Shown piece after piece: positions 54,537 to 63,532 of a stretch of DNA of 64,000 nt; the stretch's first letter is position 1, and each line of letters begins with the position of its first letter. The position numbers and the translations under genes are program-made. Where the stretch lies: the NCBI RefSeq assembly GCF_016862915.1, contig NZ_BONW01000041.1, forward strand, positions 124,001-188,000. Direction: 5' to 3'. The notes under the pieces were generated by a model that saw only the letters and a program-made list of their open reading frames with translations, had not been told where the DNA came from and made no database searches. This DNA comes from Plantactinospora endophytica (lineage in GTDB: Bacteria; Actinomycetota; Actinomycetes; Mycobacteriales; Micromonosporaceae).

Positions 54537-55166
54537 GTGTCCGAGCGCGCGTCCGTTGACATGTTCTTCGACCCGATCTGCCCGTGGGCCTGGATCACCT
54601 CCCGCTGGCTGCTGGAGGTGGAGAAGGTCCGCGAGGTCGACATCCGGTTCCGGGTGATGAGTCTCGCGGTCCTGAACGAGGGCCGGGAAGACCTGCCCGA
54701 GCAGTACCGGGAGGGGCTGAAGACCGCCTGGGGCCCGGTCCGGATCTGTATCGCGGTGGAGCAGCAGTACGGCGCCGAGACCGTCGCCAAGCTCTACACC
54801 GCGCTCGGCAACCGGATCCACCTCGCCAAGGAGGACCGGGGTCCGGAGCTGTACCGGGCGGCCCTGGCCGACGTCGGGCTGGACCCGGCGCTGGCCGAGA
54901 TCGCCGACTCGACCGAGTACGACGAGGCGCTCCGGGCCAGTCACAACGCCGGGATGAAGCCGGTCGGCCAGGACGTCGGCACTCCCGTCGTGCACGCCCC
55001 CGGGCCGGTGCCGGGGGAGACCGTCGCCTTCTTCGGCCCGGTGATCACGCCGGCACCGAAGGGCGAGGCGGCCGGCCGGCTCTGGGACGGCGTACTCCTG
55101 GTCGCCGGCACCCCCGGCTTCTACGAGTTGAAGCGGACCCGTACCGAGCGGCCGATCTTCGACTGA
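54537..55166 (+). CDS. DsbA-like protein, mycothiol-dependent nitroreductase (Rv2466c) type
   Basis: 209 residues with a thioredoxin-like fold of DsbA type. The active-site segment is FDPICPWAW: Cys15 is kept but the second Cys of the CPWC motif is Ala18, so it is a monothiol. MTSRW-like ITSRWLLEVEKVR and FRVMSLAVLNEGR follow. Rv2466c uses mycothiol as reductant. The GTG has GGGAG 7 nt upstream. A strong hairpin follows the gene. Confidence 0.9.
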   Translation: MSERASVDMFFDPICPWAWITSRWLLEVEKVREVDIRFRVMSLAVLNEGREDLPEQYREGLKTAWGPVRICIAVEQQYGAETVAKLYTALGNRIHLAKEDRGPELYRAALADVGLDPALAEIADSTEYDEALRASHNAGMKPVGQDVGTPVVHAPGPVPGETVAFFGPVITPAPKGEAAGRLWDGVLLVAGTPGFYELKRTRTERPIFD

Positions 55167-55171
55167 GCGGA

Positions 55172-55220
55172 CCCCGTGGGCGGCCCGGCCGGTACCCCGC
55201 CGGTCGGGCCGCCCACGGGG
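55172..55220. terminator. 16-bp hairpin after the DsbA-like gene
   Basis: Perfect 16-nt arms (55172-55187, 55205-55220) around a 17-nt loop that can itself pair through CCGG. It starts 5 bp after the stop codon and lies before the next gene's promoter. There is no T-tract. Confidence 0.8.
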
Positions 55221-55264
55221 TGGAAACGGTCGGGGTATCCGTACGGGGGCTCCGGCGTCGCCGG

Positions 55265-55270
55265 TAGCGT
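55265..55270 (+). promoter_or_regulatory. leaderless-type -10 element of DUF1015 gene
   Basis: TAGCGT ends 8 nt before the ATG at 55279, directly after the upstream terminator. Confidence 0.55.
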
Positions 55271-55278
55271 TCCCGCAC

Positions 55279-56574
55279 ATGACGGTCGTGCATCCGATCA
55301 CCCGGGCCTGGGTCACCACTGGTGGCACCGGCGCCCAGAACTACGACGAGTTCGCCGACGACGCCGAGATCACGGCGATCATCCGGGACAACCCAGCCAG
55401 CGCACTCGCGATCGAGATGCCGCACCGGGCGCCGGACAGCCTCGGACGGTCGTTCACCGAGGCGCTGCCCGACGCCGTCGACCGGCTGGCGCAGGCCCGG
55501 GCCGACGGCAGCTACACCCCGGCCGAGCAGGTCGTGGTGCTCTACCGGATCAGCGCGCCCGGCGACGAGCCCGGCTACGGGATGTTCGCCATGGTCGACA
55601 CCGACCAGATCTCCACCAGCGCGGACGAGCCCGGACTGGTGATCCGCAACGAGGACGTCTTCATCGCCAAGGTGCGGGAGCGGGTCGCGCTGGCCGAGGC
55701 GACCGGCCACCTCCTCTCCCCGGTACTGCTGCTCCAGACCGGCAACCGGGCCGGTGCCGACACCGGTTCGTCCGGCGACACCGGCACCGGAGACGGCGAC
55801 GGTGCCGCCGAGCGGAACGCCGGGGAGGCGCTGCACCGGGCGCTGGCCGAGGCGACCGAGGCGGCCGGGGCACCGGCCGCGACCGACGTCGACCAGGCCG
55901 GACGTACCCACGCGATCTGGCTGCTCGGGCCGGGCGCCCACCAGGACGAGCTGCTGGCCCTGGCCGGCGCCGGTGAACTGGTCGTCGCGGACGGCAACCA
56001 CCGCAGCCTGGCCGCGCAGATCGGCGAGCTGCCCCGGTTCCTCGCCGTGATCACCACGCCCGGTTCGGTGGCGATCCAGCCGTACAACCGGCTGGTCAGC
56101 GAGCTGACCAGCACTCCGGACGAGCTGCTCGACCGGCTGCGCGCGGCCGGCGCCCGGGTCGAGCCGGTCGCCGGTCCGGCGGCGGTGCCGCCCACCGGCG
56201 GCACGATCCAGCTCTACACCGCCGGCACGAGCTACGCGGTCACGCTGCCGGCCGGCTCCGGCGGGGTGGAGAACCTGGACCACGCGCTGGTCGAGCGGGT
56301 ACTGCTGCGGGACGCGCTCGGGCTGGACCCGGGCGACAAGCGGATCACGTACGTCGGCGGGGACTATCCGGCGAGTTGGCTGGTCGGCGAGGTGAACGCG
56401 GGTCGGGCGGAGTTGGCGATCCTGATCGCCCCGGTGACCGTGCGGGACTTCGTCGCGGTCAACCTGGCCCGACAGAAGATGCCCCGGAAGAGCACCTGGT
56501 TCACCCCGAAGGCCCGGGGCGGGCTGGTCCTGGCCGAGCTGGGCCGGGACACCACGGAGACGGCGCGCGGTTGA
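55279..56574 (+). CDS. DUF1015 family protein (SerK-like)
   Basis: 431 residues. The family core is clear: FADDAEITAIIRDNPASALAIE, VADGNHRSLAA with a catalytic-type Asp/His, and the C-terminal MPRKSTWFTPKARGGLVL. Some DUF1015 members are free-serine kinases; whether this one is cannot be read from sequence. An Asp/Gly/Thr-rich insert (about residues 157-180) is another low-complexity addition. Leaderless-type promoter. Confidence 0.9.
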   Translation: MTVVHPITRAWVTTGGTGAQNYDEFADDAEITAIIRDNPASALAIEMPHRAPDSLGRSFTEALPDAVDRLAQARADGSYTPAEQVVVLYRISAPGDEPGYGMFAMVDTDQISTSADEPGLVIRNEDVFIAKVRERVALAEATGHLLSPVLLLQTGNRAGADTGSSGDTGTGDGDGAAERNAGEALHRALAEATEAAGAPAATDVDQAGRTHAIWLLGPGAHQDELLALAGAGELVVADGNHRSLAAQIGELPRFLAVITTPGSVAIQPYNRLVSELTSTPDELLDRLRAAGARVEPVAGPAAVPPTGGTIQLYTAGTSYAVTLPAGSGGVENLDHALVERVLLRDALGLDPGDKRITYVGGDYPASWLVGEVNAGRAELAILIAPVTVRDFVAVNLARQKMPRKSTWFTPKARGGLVLAELGRDTTETARG

Positions 56575-56745
56575 CCTCGCGCGGCGGCCGGGCGCTCGGA
56601 CGGTGTGCCGGGCGCCCGGACGGGCCGTACCCAGCGGAGATCTCCGGTCGCGCCGACGTGACGCCGACCGGGTCCGGTTGTGATCTGTCCGGCTGTCGCC
56701 GCGCCTGCCCGCAGACTCCGGCGCCGGGCTGACAGACTGCGCGGT

Positions 56746-57219
56746 ATGCGCGTCTATCTGGGATCCGACCATGCCGGTTACGAACTGAAGGTGCACCTGG
56801 CCAACCACCTGGCCAAGCAGGGCTACGAACTGGTGGACGTCGGGCCGTACCTCTTCGACCCGGACGACGACTATCCGGTTTTCTGCCTGCACAGCGGTGC
56901 CCGGGTGGTGGCGGATGCGGGCAGCCTGGGCGTGGTGATCGGCGGTTCCGGCAACGGCGAGCAGATCGCCGCCAACAAGGTCGCCGGGGTACGCGCCGCG
57001 CTCGCCTGGAACGTCGAGACGGCGCAGCTCGCCCGGGAGCACAACGACGCGAACGTGGTCGCGGTCGGCGCCCGCCAACACACCCTGGACGAGGCGACGG
57101 CGATCGTGGAGGCGTTCCTCACCACGGCGTTCTCCGGCAACGAGCGGCACGCGCGGCGGATCGGCCAGGTCGCCGAGTACGAGCGCTCCGGCGCCCTGCC
57201 GGCGCTGCCGGTGCCGTAG
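56746..57219 (+). CDS. rpiB: ribose-5-phosphate isomerase B
   Basis: 157 residues. It has GSDHAGYELK at the start and the phosphate-binding GGSGNGEQIAANKVAGVRA. Glu72 takes the place of the catalytic Cys of E. coli RpiB, as in mycobacterial enzymes. It interconverts ribose-5-P and ribulose-5-P in the pentose phosphate pathway. CAGACT followed by 7 nt precedes the ATG, a weak leaderless-type promoter. Confidence 0.96.
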   Translation: MRVYLGSDHAGYELKVHLANHLAKQGYELVDVGPYLFDPDDDYPVFCLHSGARVVADAGSLGVVIGGSGNGEQIAANKVAGVRAALAWNVETAQLAREHNDANVVAVGARQHTLDEATAIVEAFLTTAFSGNERHARRIGQVAEYERSGALPALPVP

Positions 57220-57260
57220 CGGGGACCGGCGCCCGCCCCCGGTCGGCCGGGCGACGGCGT

Positions 57261-57575
57261 TCAGCGACCGCCGCGCGGCAGCTCGTCCCGGGGTACCCAG
57301 TTGCGCCGGACCAGCACCAGCCGCTCGGCCGCCTCGGCGAGGTCGGCGTCGGTCGGCCGGGCCGCATCCCGGGCACGCATCGCCGCCGCGACACTCACCT
57401 GGGAGGCGCCCGAGCCGATCAGTCCACGCAGGCCGCGTTCCGCGTCCCGGTCGTCGCCGTTCCCGGTTCCGTTGCCGGCGTCCGGGCCGCCCCGCCGCCC
57501 CTCGCCGGGCTGGCCGCCGGCACCGCCGGACGGGTCGTGCCGCAGTCGCCGCCGTCGACGCTCGGAATCGGTCAC
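57261..57575 (-). CDS. small conserved actinobacterial protein
   Basis: 104 residues, function not recognised. A basic N-terminus (TDSERRRRRLRHD) leads into a Gly/Asp-rich region and a helical C-terminus (LAEAAERLVLVRRNWVP). AGGAGG lies 4 nt before the GTG at 57575. It converges with rpiB across 41 bp. The 214 bp between it and the Eis-like gene show nothing clear. Confidence 0.65.
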   Translation of the reverse strand: MTDSERRRRRLRHDPSGGAGGQPGEGRRGGPDAGNGTGNGDDRDAERGLRGLIGSGASQVSVAAAMRARDAARPTDADLAEAAERLVLVRRNWVPRDELPRGGR

Positions 57576-57789
57576 CACGCCTCCTCGCCGCACTCGCCGG
57601 CACCGTACCCCGATGGAGGTGGCGGGTGCCCGGCCATGGGCCGACCCTACCGTCCGGCACGGCGCCGCCGCCCGGTCAGCGGCTGCCAGGAACTCCCAGC
57701 CCGGGACCGGTCACCGGATCGTGGGCCGGAGACACGCTCGCGGCTGCCGGACCCGAATCCGCCTGACCGGCCCCGGGTAGCGGGGGAAG

Positions 57790-59046
57790 TCAGAAGCTGC
57801 CCAGGCCGGCGGGGGCGCGGTGCCAGCCGAAGGCGGCGGACGTCCGGGCCAGGGCGTCCGGGCGGATCTCCCGGACCCGGCCGGCCGAGGCCAGCGCGGC
57901 CAGGGACGGGCCGCCGAGATAGGCGGCGGCGAGATCGCGTACGTCGCAGACCAGCTCGGCCGGCGCCTCGGTACGGGTGCACCGGGCCGTACCGGCGGCG
58001 GCGGTCAGTCGCCACCGTCCCGCGTTCTCCGGCAGCAGCGGGTCGGTGACCTCCAGTACGACGTCGACCCCGGTGGCGTACCGGCGGGCCGCCAGCGCCG
58101 CCGGCAGGTCCACGATCCGCACCCACAGCCCGTGACCGAGCCGGGCGCCGAGCTGGCGTACCTCGTCGACGAGGTGTTGCACCGGCTCGTCGACGGCGGC
58201 GTAGTCGTAGTGGAGGCTCCGGGTCAGGTCGATGTTGAGCAGGAACCGCCACAGCGTCGCGTACGCCGCCGGATCCGCGGCCACCAGCTCGTCGAGGAGT
58301 ACGACTCCCTGTGGTCCACGCTCGTCCCACCTGGCCCGGGTCCGCCAGAGCGCGTAGCCGACCGGCCCGTCCGCCGTCTCGGCGAGTACCGCCCGCCGGG
58401 CCGTCGCCCCGGCCCGCGCGTTCGGGCCGTCGGCGAGCAGGAAGCGCCACCACGGGTCGGTCCGCTCGGACCAGCCCGGCCGGTCGGGGCGGAGCCGGTC
58501 CCACAGGGTGCCGAGGACCGGACGCAGGGCCGCCGGGTCGCCGGTGCGGAGGGTGATCGCCGGGCCGGTCCCGTCCGATTCGACCGGCCGCAGTCCGGCG
58601 GCCCGTACGTCCAGGTACCACCGCTGTGCCGCATGGCCGTAGCCGAACCGGGGATAGATCTGCCCCTCGCTGGCCCAGAGCACCGCTATCGGCTCCCGCC
58701 CGGCGGCCCGGACGTCCCGCAGTTGCTGCCGCATCAGCCGGCTGAGCAGCCCCTGCCGCCGGTGGGTGGCGGCGACCGCGACCCTGGTGACGTGCGCCGC
58801 CGGTACGACCGCACCCGGCACGGTCAGTTCCCGGGTGAACGCCGCGGCGTGTGCCACGAGGGTGTCCCCGGCGCGGACCACCAGCGAACGGTCCAGTTCG
58901 GTGATGCCCCAGCCCGCCTCCCGCTCGGCCTCCGTCTCGTCGCGCGGGGAGTGGAAGGTGGTGAACAGCAGCTCGGCGATGTCGTCCCAGTCGGCCGGGG
59001 TCCCGACCTCGATCGGTGCCTCCGAACCGGGCAGCGTGGCGGTCAT
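57790..59046 (-). CDS. Eis-type GNAT acetyltransferase
   Basis: 418 residues with two GNAT folds and a sterol-carrier-like C-terminal domain. It has HVTRVAVAATHRRQGLLSRLM (acetyl-CoA loop), IYPRFGYG with the expected general-acid Tyr, and it ends in Phe, the C-terminal carboxylate used as base in M. tuberculosis Eis. Relatives acetylate aminoglycosides and proteins; the substrate here is unknown. ATG start. Confidence 0.9.
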   Translation of the reverse strand: MTATLPGSEAPIEVGTPADWDDIAELLFTTFHSPRDETEAEREAGWGITELDRSLVVRAGDTLVAHAAAFTRELTVPGAVVPAAHVTRVAVAATHRRQGLLSRLMRQQLRDVRAAGREPIAVLWASEGQIYPRFGYGHAAQRWYLDVRAAGLRPVESDGTGPAITLRTGDPAALRPVLGTLWDRLRPDRPGWSERTDPWWRFLLADGPNARAGATARRAVLAETADGPVGYALWRTRARWDERGPQGVVLLDELVAADPAAYATLWRFLLNIDLTRSLHYDYAAVDEPVQHLVDEVRQLGARLGHGLWVRIVDLPAALAARRYATGVDVVLEVTDPLLPENAGRWRLTAAAGTARCTRTEAPAELVCDVRDLAAAYLGGPSLAALASAGRVREIRPDALARTSAAFGWHRAPAGLGSF

Positions 59047-59155
59047 CGCCCATGTCTAGCCGGTCGACGCTGACGCGGCGACCTTTTTACCGGCTGGCTA
59101 CCCTCGGAAGTAGGTCGGGGTTCCAGGCCCGGGCCGATGGGGAGGACAGGGACTG

Positions 59156-59701
59156 ATGGCAGACCAGACGCAGCCGTGGGCCGAACGGACCGTCGAGATG
59201 CCGCCCGATGCGGACGGGCCGGGGATGCCGCCCGGTCCCGAGGGCTTCCGGCGGGGCGTGGCGCAGGTCGGCGCGCCGCGGCAGCGTACCGGGCCGGAGG
59301 CGCCGCACGAGCCGACCGGTACCGGATGGCCGGCGGTCGAGCCGGAGCGGGAGCAGCTTCCGCCGGGCTACCACTGGCGGCAGCTTCGGATCGGACGGCA
59401 CTGGAGCATGCTGGGCGGTCTGTTCGCCTTCGTCTGCTGGGGAATCTGGGCGATCTCGGCCCGGGGCGACCTGACCAGTCCGGTGGTCACCTTCGTGCTG
59501 ACCCTCTTCGTCGCGGTCGGCCTGTTCGCGCTGGCCCGGCTGGTCGGCCGGGTGGTCTGGGAGCGTCAGCTCGGCCGGATCCGCCGCAGCGCCCGGGGAG
59601 CGCACCTGGTGACCGGGCTGTTCCTGGCCGGCGTCGGGGTGGCGTACCTGCGCCAGACGGAGTGGGTGGTCGACCTGTGGAACTGGGTGGCGGGGCTCTG
59701 A
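59156..59701 (+). CDS. membrane protein with three helices
   Basis: 181 residues. The first ~70 are polar and Pro-rich. Three helices follow: WSMLGGLFAFVCWGIWAI, VVTFVLTLFVAVGLFALARL and LVTGLFLAGVGVAYL. GGGGAGG lies upstream of the ATG. No family recognised. Confidence 0.8.
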   Translation: MADQTQPWAERTVEMPPDADGPGMPPGPEGFRRGVAQVGAPRQRTGPEAPHEPTGTGWPAVEPEREQLPPGYHWRQLRIGRHWSMLGGLFAFVCWGIWAISARGDLTSPVVTFVLTLFVAVGLFALARLVGRVVWERQLGRIRRSARGAHLVTGLFLAGVGVAYLRQTEWVVDLWNWVAGL

Positions 59702-59887
59702 GCCGGGTCGCCTTCCCGTGCCGGGTTGCCCCGCCTGCGGGTGCCGGCCGGCCAACCGGCTGATCAGGGACAGGTGTTGATCGAAGCGACAAATCACAAT
59801 TTGGTCACTCGATAGTTACTGAGCGCGTGGCGTCTGATTACTCGACGCTACGATTCGGTCTCCGTCCTCCACCGGAGGTATTCCGCG

Positions 59888-61000
59888 GTGACCCTGCTCA
59901 GCGTGATCGTCCCGGTCTACCAGGTGCGGGCGTACCTGGCCGAGTGCCTGGACTCCATTCTCGACCAGTCCCTCCGCGACCTCGAACTGGTGGCGGTGGA
60001 CGACGGTTCCACCGACGGCTGTGCCGCCGTCCTGGCCCGGTACGCCGCCCGCGATCCCCGGCTGGTGGTGGTCACCCTGGACCGCAACCAGGGGCTCGGC
60101 GCGGCCCGCAACACCGGCCTGTCCCGGGCCACCGGCGAGTACGTGTGGTTCGTCGACGGCGACGACTGGCTGCCCGAGGGGAGCCTCGCCGCCGTCGCCG
60201 ACCGGCTCACCCGGAACCGCCCGGACCTGCTGGTCACGGCGTACACCCGGCACTACCCGAACGGTGGCACCCGGCACCTCTCGCTCGCCCAGGTCGGTGC
60301 GGGGCGGCCGGTGCCGGAGACCTTCACCCTCGCGGAGCGGCCGGCGCTGCTCTCGGTGCTGCACATCACCTGTAACAAGGTGATCCGGCGCCGGTTCCTC
60401 CTCGACCTCGGCCTGACCTTCGGCCCCGGGTGGTACGAGGACGTCTCGTTCAGCTTTCCGCTGATGTTCGCCGCCGAGCGGATCACCCTGCTGGACCGCT
60501 GCTGCTACGGCTACCGGCAGCGCCCGGAGGGGGCGATCACCGCCACGGTCAGCGAGCGGCACTTCGAGGTATTCGCCCACTGGGACGAGGTGCTGACCCG
60601 GCTGGACGCCGACCCGGCGGTACCGGCCGAACTGCGCCACCTGATCTTTCAACGGATGATCTGGCACCTGTTGCAGGTGCTCGGCCATCCCCGACGAGTG
60701 CCGCCGAACCGGCGTCGGGAGTTCTTCGCCGAGATCGTCACCCGGTACCGGGCGCACCGGCCGCCGGCCGGTTACCAGCCGCCCGGCGGCGCGCTCGGGC
60801 TCAAGCACCGGCTGGTCGGTCGCGGGGCGTACGGGCTGTTCACCGCGCTCCAGGTCGCCCGGCGGGCGCACATCGGCGTGGTCGCCCGGGTCCGGCATCC
60901 GCTGGCCGGGCCGCAGCGCCCCGCCGGCCCCGCCCCGACCACGGTGCCCGGCAGCCGCACCGAGGCGGTACCCGGCGAGTTGACCGACCGGGTGGGCTGA
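59888..61000 (+). CDS. glycosyltransferase family 2
   Basis: 370 residues. The GT-A domain (1-~230) has LLSVIVPVYQVRAYLAECLDSI, the DDGST motif, NQGLGAARNTGL and WFVDGDDW, the metal-binding DxD. The C-terminal ~140 residues are helical and may position an acceptor. It likely builds a cell-envelope glycan such as a teichoic acid. GGAGG lies 9 nt before the GTG. Neighbouring deacetylase fits an envelope-glycan role. Confidence 0.9.
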   Translation: MTLLSVIVPVYQVRAYLAECLDSILDQSLRDLELVAVDDGSTDGCAAVLARYAARDPRLVVVTLDRNQGLGAARNTGLSRATGEYVWFVDGDDWLPEGSLAAVADRLTRNRPDLLVTAYTRHYPNGGTRHLSLAQVGAGRPVPETFTLAERPALLSVLHITCNKVIRRRFLLDLGLTFGPGWYEDVSFSFPLMFAAERITLLDRCCYGYRQRPEGAITATVSERHFEVFAHWDEVLTRLDADPAVPAELRHLIFQRMIWHLLQVLGHPRRVPPNRRREFFAEIVTRYRAHRPPAGYQPPGGALGLKHRLVGRGAYGLFTALQVARRAHIGVVARVRHPLAGPQRPAGPAPTTVPGSRTEAVPGELTDRVG

Positions 61001-61028
61001 CGCGGCCGGACCAGCCGGGTCAGCCAGC

Positions 61029-61763
61029 TCAGCCGTGTTCGCTGAGCGGGCCGACCCGCCAGCCCCGGCGCAGGCACTCCTCGAGCAGGTGCGGCAGGGC
61101 GGCGAGGCTGGCCCGCCAGGAGCCCGGCGCGGAGGTGCAGTCGGAGTCGTGCAGCAGTACGGTGCCGCCGCCGGCCAGCCCGCCGCGCAGCGTGCTGAGT
61201 ACCGAGTTGCGGGTCGCCGAGCGGGTCCAGTCCCGTCCCCAGCAGGTCCAGAGCACCGGGGTCAGGTCCAGCCGGCGGGCCGCCATCAGGGCAGCGGCGC
61301 TGAGCACCCCGTACGGCGGGCGGAAGAACCGGGGTACCCGACCGGTCACCGCGCCGATCAGTTCGTGGGTCCGGGCCAGGTCGCGGTACGTCGCGTGCGG
61401 GCCACGGAGCAGCAGGTTCTGGTGCGCCCAGCCGTGTACCGCCACCTCGTGCCCGGCGGCGGCGAGGTCCAGGCCGAGTTCCGGTGCCCGGGCCAGCATC
61501 GAGCCGAGCAGGAAGAACGTCGCGCGGGTCCGGTGTGCGGCCAGGGCCTCGACGAAGAGCGGGGTGGAGACGGGGTCCGGTCCGTCGTCGAAGGTGAGCG
61601 CGACGTGCCCCGGTGCGCCGCGCCCGCTGAGCCGGGGAAAGAACCGCAGCCGTACCCCCGGCAGCACCGTCAGGGCGGGCACGACCTGGGCGGCCAGCGC
61701 GGCACCGACCGTTGTCGCCGGTACCGCGCGTGCCCGCACCCGTTCCTCCACCCGCCACACCAT
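61029..61763 (-). CDS. polysaccharide deacetylase (CE4)
   Basis: 244 residues. NodB-type motifs: TFDDGPDP (Asp59/60), HGWAHQN (metal His110 and His114), RPPYG and LLHDSD. It removes acetyl groups from N-acetylated glycans, possibly peptidoglycan. The N-terminus is basic and hydrophobic (VGAALAAQVVPALTV), perhaps a signal anchor. Its 3' end is followed by two 9-bp echoes of GGCTGAGCT (61008-61034). Confidence 0.92.
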   Translation of the reverse strand: MVWRVEERVRARAVPATTVGAALAAQVVPALTVLPGVRLRFFPRLSGRGAPGHVALTFDDGPDPVSTPLFVEALAAHRTRATFFLLGSMLARAPELGLDLAAAGHEVAVHGWAHQNLLLRGPHATYRDLARTHELIGAVTGRVPRFFRPPYGVLSAAALMAARRLDLTPVLWTCWGRDWTRSATRNSVLSTLRGGLAGGGTVLLHDSDCTSAPGSWRASLAALPHLLEECLRRGWRVGPLSEHG

Positions 61764-62111
61764 CGCGGCTGCGGTTACCCGCGTGACCGGTGTTCATCCT
61801 CACCCGGACGGGTGGCCCGGCTGCCGTTCGTCCTGACTCGGACGGGTGGCCCGGAGGCGCGGCACTCTCTCCCGGTTCCGGCGCCGGTCAGCTCTGGACC
61901 CCGGCGGCCCTGGCCCGGTCGGCGGCCCGGACCTGCCTGCTCGCGCCGGCCGCTGCCGAGGTGGCGGCGACGTTTGCCGGGGCGCCGGTCGGGTAGCCGG
62001 CGCCGGCGACACGGACGGGCCGGGACAGGCAGGCCGGAGATACGCGGGTCGGCGACACGGACGGGCCGGGACACGCGGGCCGGAGACGCGGGCCGGATAC
62101 GGGGGAGCGGG
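61764..62111. repeat. 348-bp spacer with degenerate short repeats
   Basis: No gene is seen. It holds a pair of GACGGGTGGCCCGG copies (61806-61855) and two diverged ~40-bp copies of a unit with GCGACACGGACGGGCCGGGACA (62006-62090). A promoter for the SDR gene is expected but not recognised. Confidence 0.55.
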
Positions 62112-63140
62112 ATGCGCGGGCGACCTGCGCCACGGGTGGCGGTGATCACCGGGGCGAGCGCCGGGGTGGGGCGGGCCACCGCCCGGCTGCTGGCCCGCCG
62201 GGGCATGCGGATCGCCCTGCTGGCCCGGGGCGGGGCCGGCCTGCGGGGCGCGGCCGAGGACGTACGCGCGGGCGGCGGCGTCGCGCTGCCGATCGAGACG
62301 GACGTGTCGGAGTACGCCCAGGTGGAGGCGGCGGCGGAGCGGGCGACCAGCGAACTCGGGCCGATCGACCTGTGGATCAACGACGCCTTCGCCTCGGTGT
62401 TCGCGCCGTTCGGGGAGATCGGCCCCGAGGAGTTCCGGCGGGTGACCGAGGTCTGCTATCTCGGCTACGTCTACGGCACCCGGGTGGCGCTGGACCGGAT
62501 GCGGACGCGCCGGGCCGGCACCATCGTGCAGGTCGGCTCGGCGCTGGCGTACCGGTCGATCCCGCTCCAGTCCGCGTACTGCGGGGCGAAGCACGCGATC
62601 GTCGGCTTCACCGAGGCGCTCCGGTGTGAGCTGCTGCACGACCGCAGCCCGGTCCGGGTCACCATGGTGCACCTGCCGGCGGTGAACACCCCTCAGTTCG
62701 ACTGGGTGCTGTCCCGGCTGCGTAACCGGGCCCGACCGGTACCCCCGATCTACCAGCCCGAGATCGCCGCCCGGGCGATCGTGTACGCGGCCGACCACCC
62801 CGGCCGGCGGGAGTACTGGGTCGGCGCCTCGACGGTGGGCACGATCCTCGCTAACCGCTGTGTCCCGGGACTGCTCGACCGGTACCTGGCCCGGGCCGGG
62901 TACTCCGGCCAGCAGACGGCGCAGTCGGCCGACCGCGACCGACCGGCCAACCTCTGGCACCCGGTCGACGACGGCTCCGGGGCGGACCCGGGTGCACACG
63001 GCTCGTTCGACGCACACGCTCGCACACGGAGTCCGTTACTGTGGCTGTCCCGGTACCGGGGTCCGCTGGCGGCCGGGCTGCTCTCGGCCGGTACGGTCGC
63101 CGGTGTGCTGTTGCGCACAGCGCGCCGGCACCGACGGTAG
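62112..63140 (+). CDS. short-chain dehydrogenase/reductase
   Basis: 342 residues. Rossmann TGASAGVGRATAR near residue 14, WINDAF, Ser in VGSALAYRS and the YCGAKHA catalytic Tyr-Lys. The ~90-residue C-terminal extension ends in a hydrophobic helix (GPLAAGLLSAGTVAGVLL) and RRHRR, so the enzyme may be membrane-tethered. Substrate unknown. GGAG lies 4 nt before the ATG. A similar SDR architecture is common in actinobacteria. Confidence 0.9.
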   Translation: MRGRPAPRVAVITGASAGVGRATARLLARRGMRIALLARGGAGLRGAAEDVRAGGGVALPIETDVSEYAQVEAAAERATSELGPIDLWINDAFASVFAPFGEIGPEEFRRVTEVCYLGYVYGTRVALDRMRTRRAGTIVQVGSALAYRSIPLQSAYCGAKHAIVGFTEALRCELLHDRSPVRVTMVHLPAVNTPQFDWVLSRLRNRARPVPPIYQPEIAARAIVYAADHPGRREYWVGASTVGTILANRCVPGLLDRYLARAGYSGQQTAQSADRDRPANLWHPVDDGSGADPGAHGSFDAHARTRSPLLWLSRYRGPLAAGLLSAGTVAGVLLRTARRHRR

Positions 63141-63325
63141 CCAGGGCCGCACCCGCACCGGCCAATCTGGACGTTTCCGCACGTCGGGCGCTTGGGAACG
63201 CGCTTGGTAAATAGCCGACAGCAGCTAGTTGATAATCGCGGGTCAAAGCATCCCCTTCGATGCGTCCGACACGCCGTGATTACTGATAGTCGTTGCGCGG
63301 CAACGCCTTTACCGGGAATCGGGTG

Positions 63326-63356
63326 TTGCCATTCAGGAAGTGAAACCGGGTATGCT
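63326..63356 (+). promoter_or_regulatory. candidate promoter for riboswitch transcript
   Basis: TTGCCA and TATGCT are spaced 19 bp apart, about 40 bp before the riboswitch. This fits a housekeeping sigma promoter with a long spacer. Confidence 0.45.
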
Positions 63357-63394
63357 GTCTGCCGTTCATAGCCGCCGGATACCGCGTGGTGCCG

Positions 63395-63525
63395 GCGCTG
63401 ATCGCCGCCTAATCGCCGCACGGCGAGCCGGGGACCCACGCACCCCTGGGGTGAATCCGCGACAGCGGTAGGGACCACTTCCATCCCGAACCCGTCAGCT
63501 AACCCGGTCGGCGGCCGACGGAAGG
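63395..63525 (+). promoter_or_regulatory. ydaO/yuaA-type cyclic di-AMP riboswitch
   Basis: The leader holds the conserved pieces of this class in order: CCGCCTAATCGCCG, GAGCCGGGGACCCAC, GGGGTGAATCC, TAGGGACCACTTCCATCCCGA and ACCCGTCAGCTAACCC. The closing stem GCCGCC (63404) pairs with GGCGGC (63510). In actinobacteria this class normally lowers expression of cell-wall remodelling genes when c-di-AMP is high, which fits the gene that follows. Confidence 0.9.
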
Positions 63526-63532
63526 GATACAT

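Noticed and set aside
51697-54657. A 986-codon plus-strand frame opposite pepN
   Set aside because: pepN motifs (GAMEN, HELAH) are unambiguous on the minus strand, so this is a shadow.
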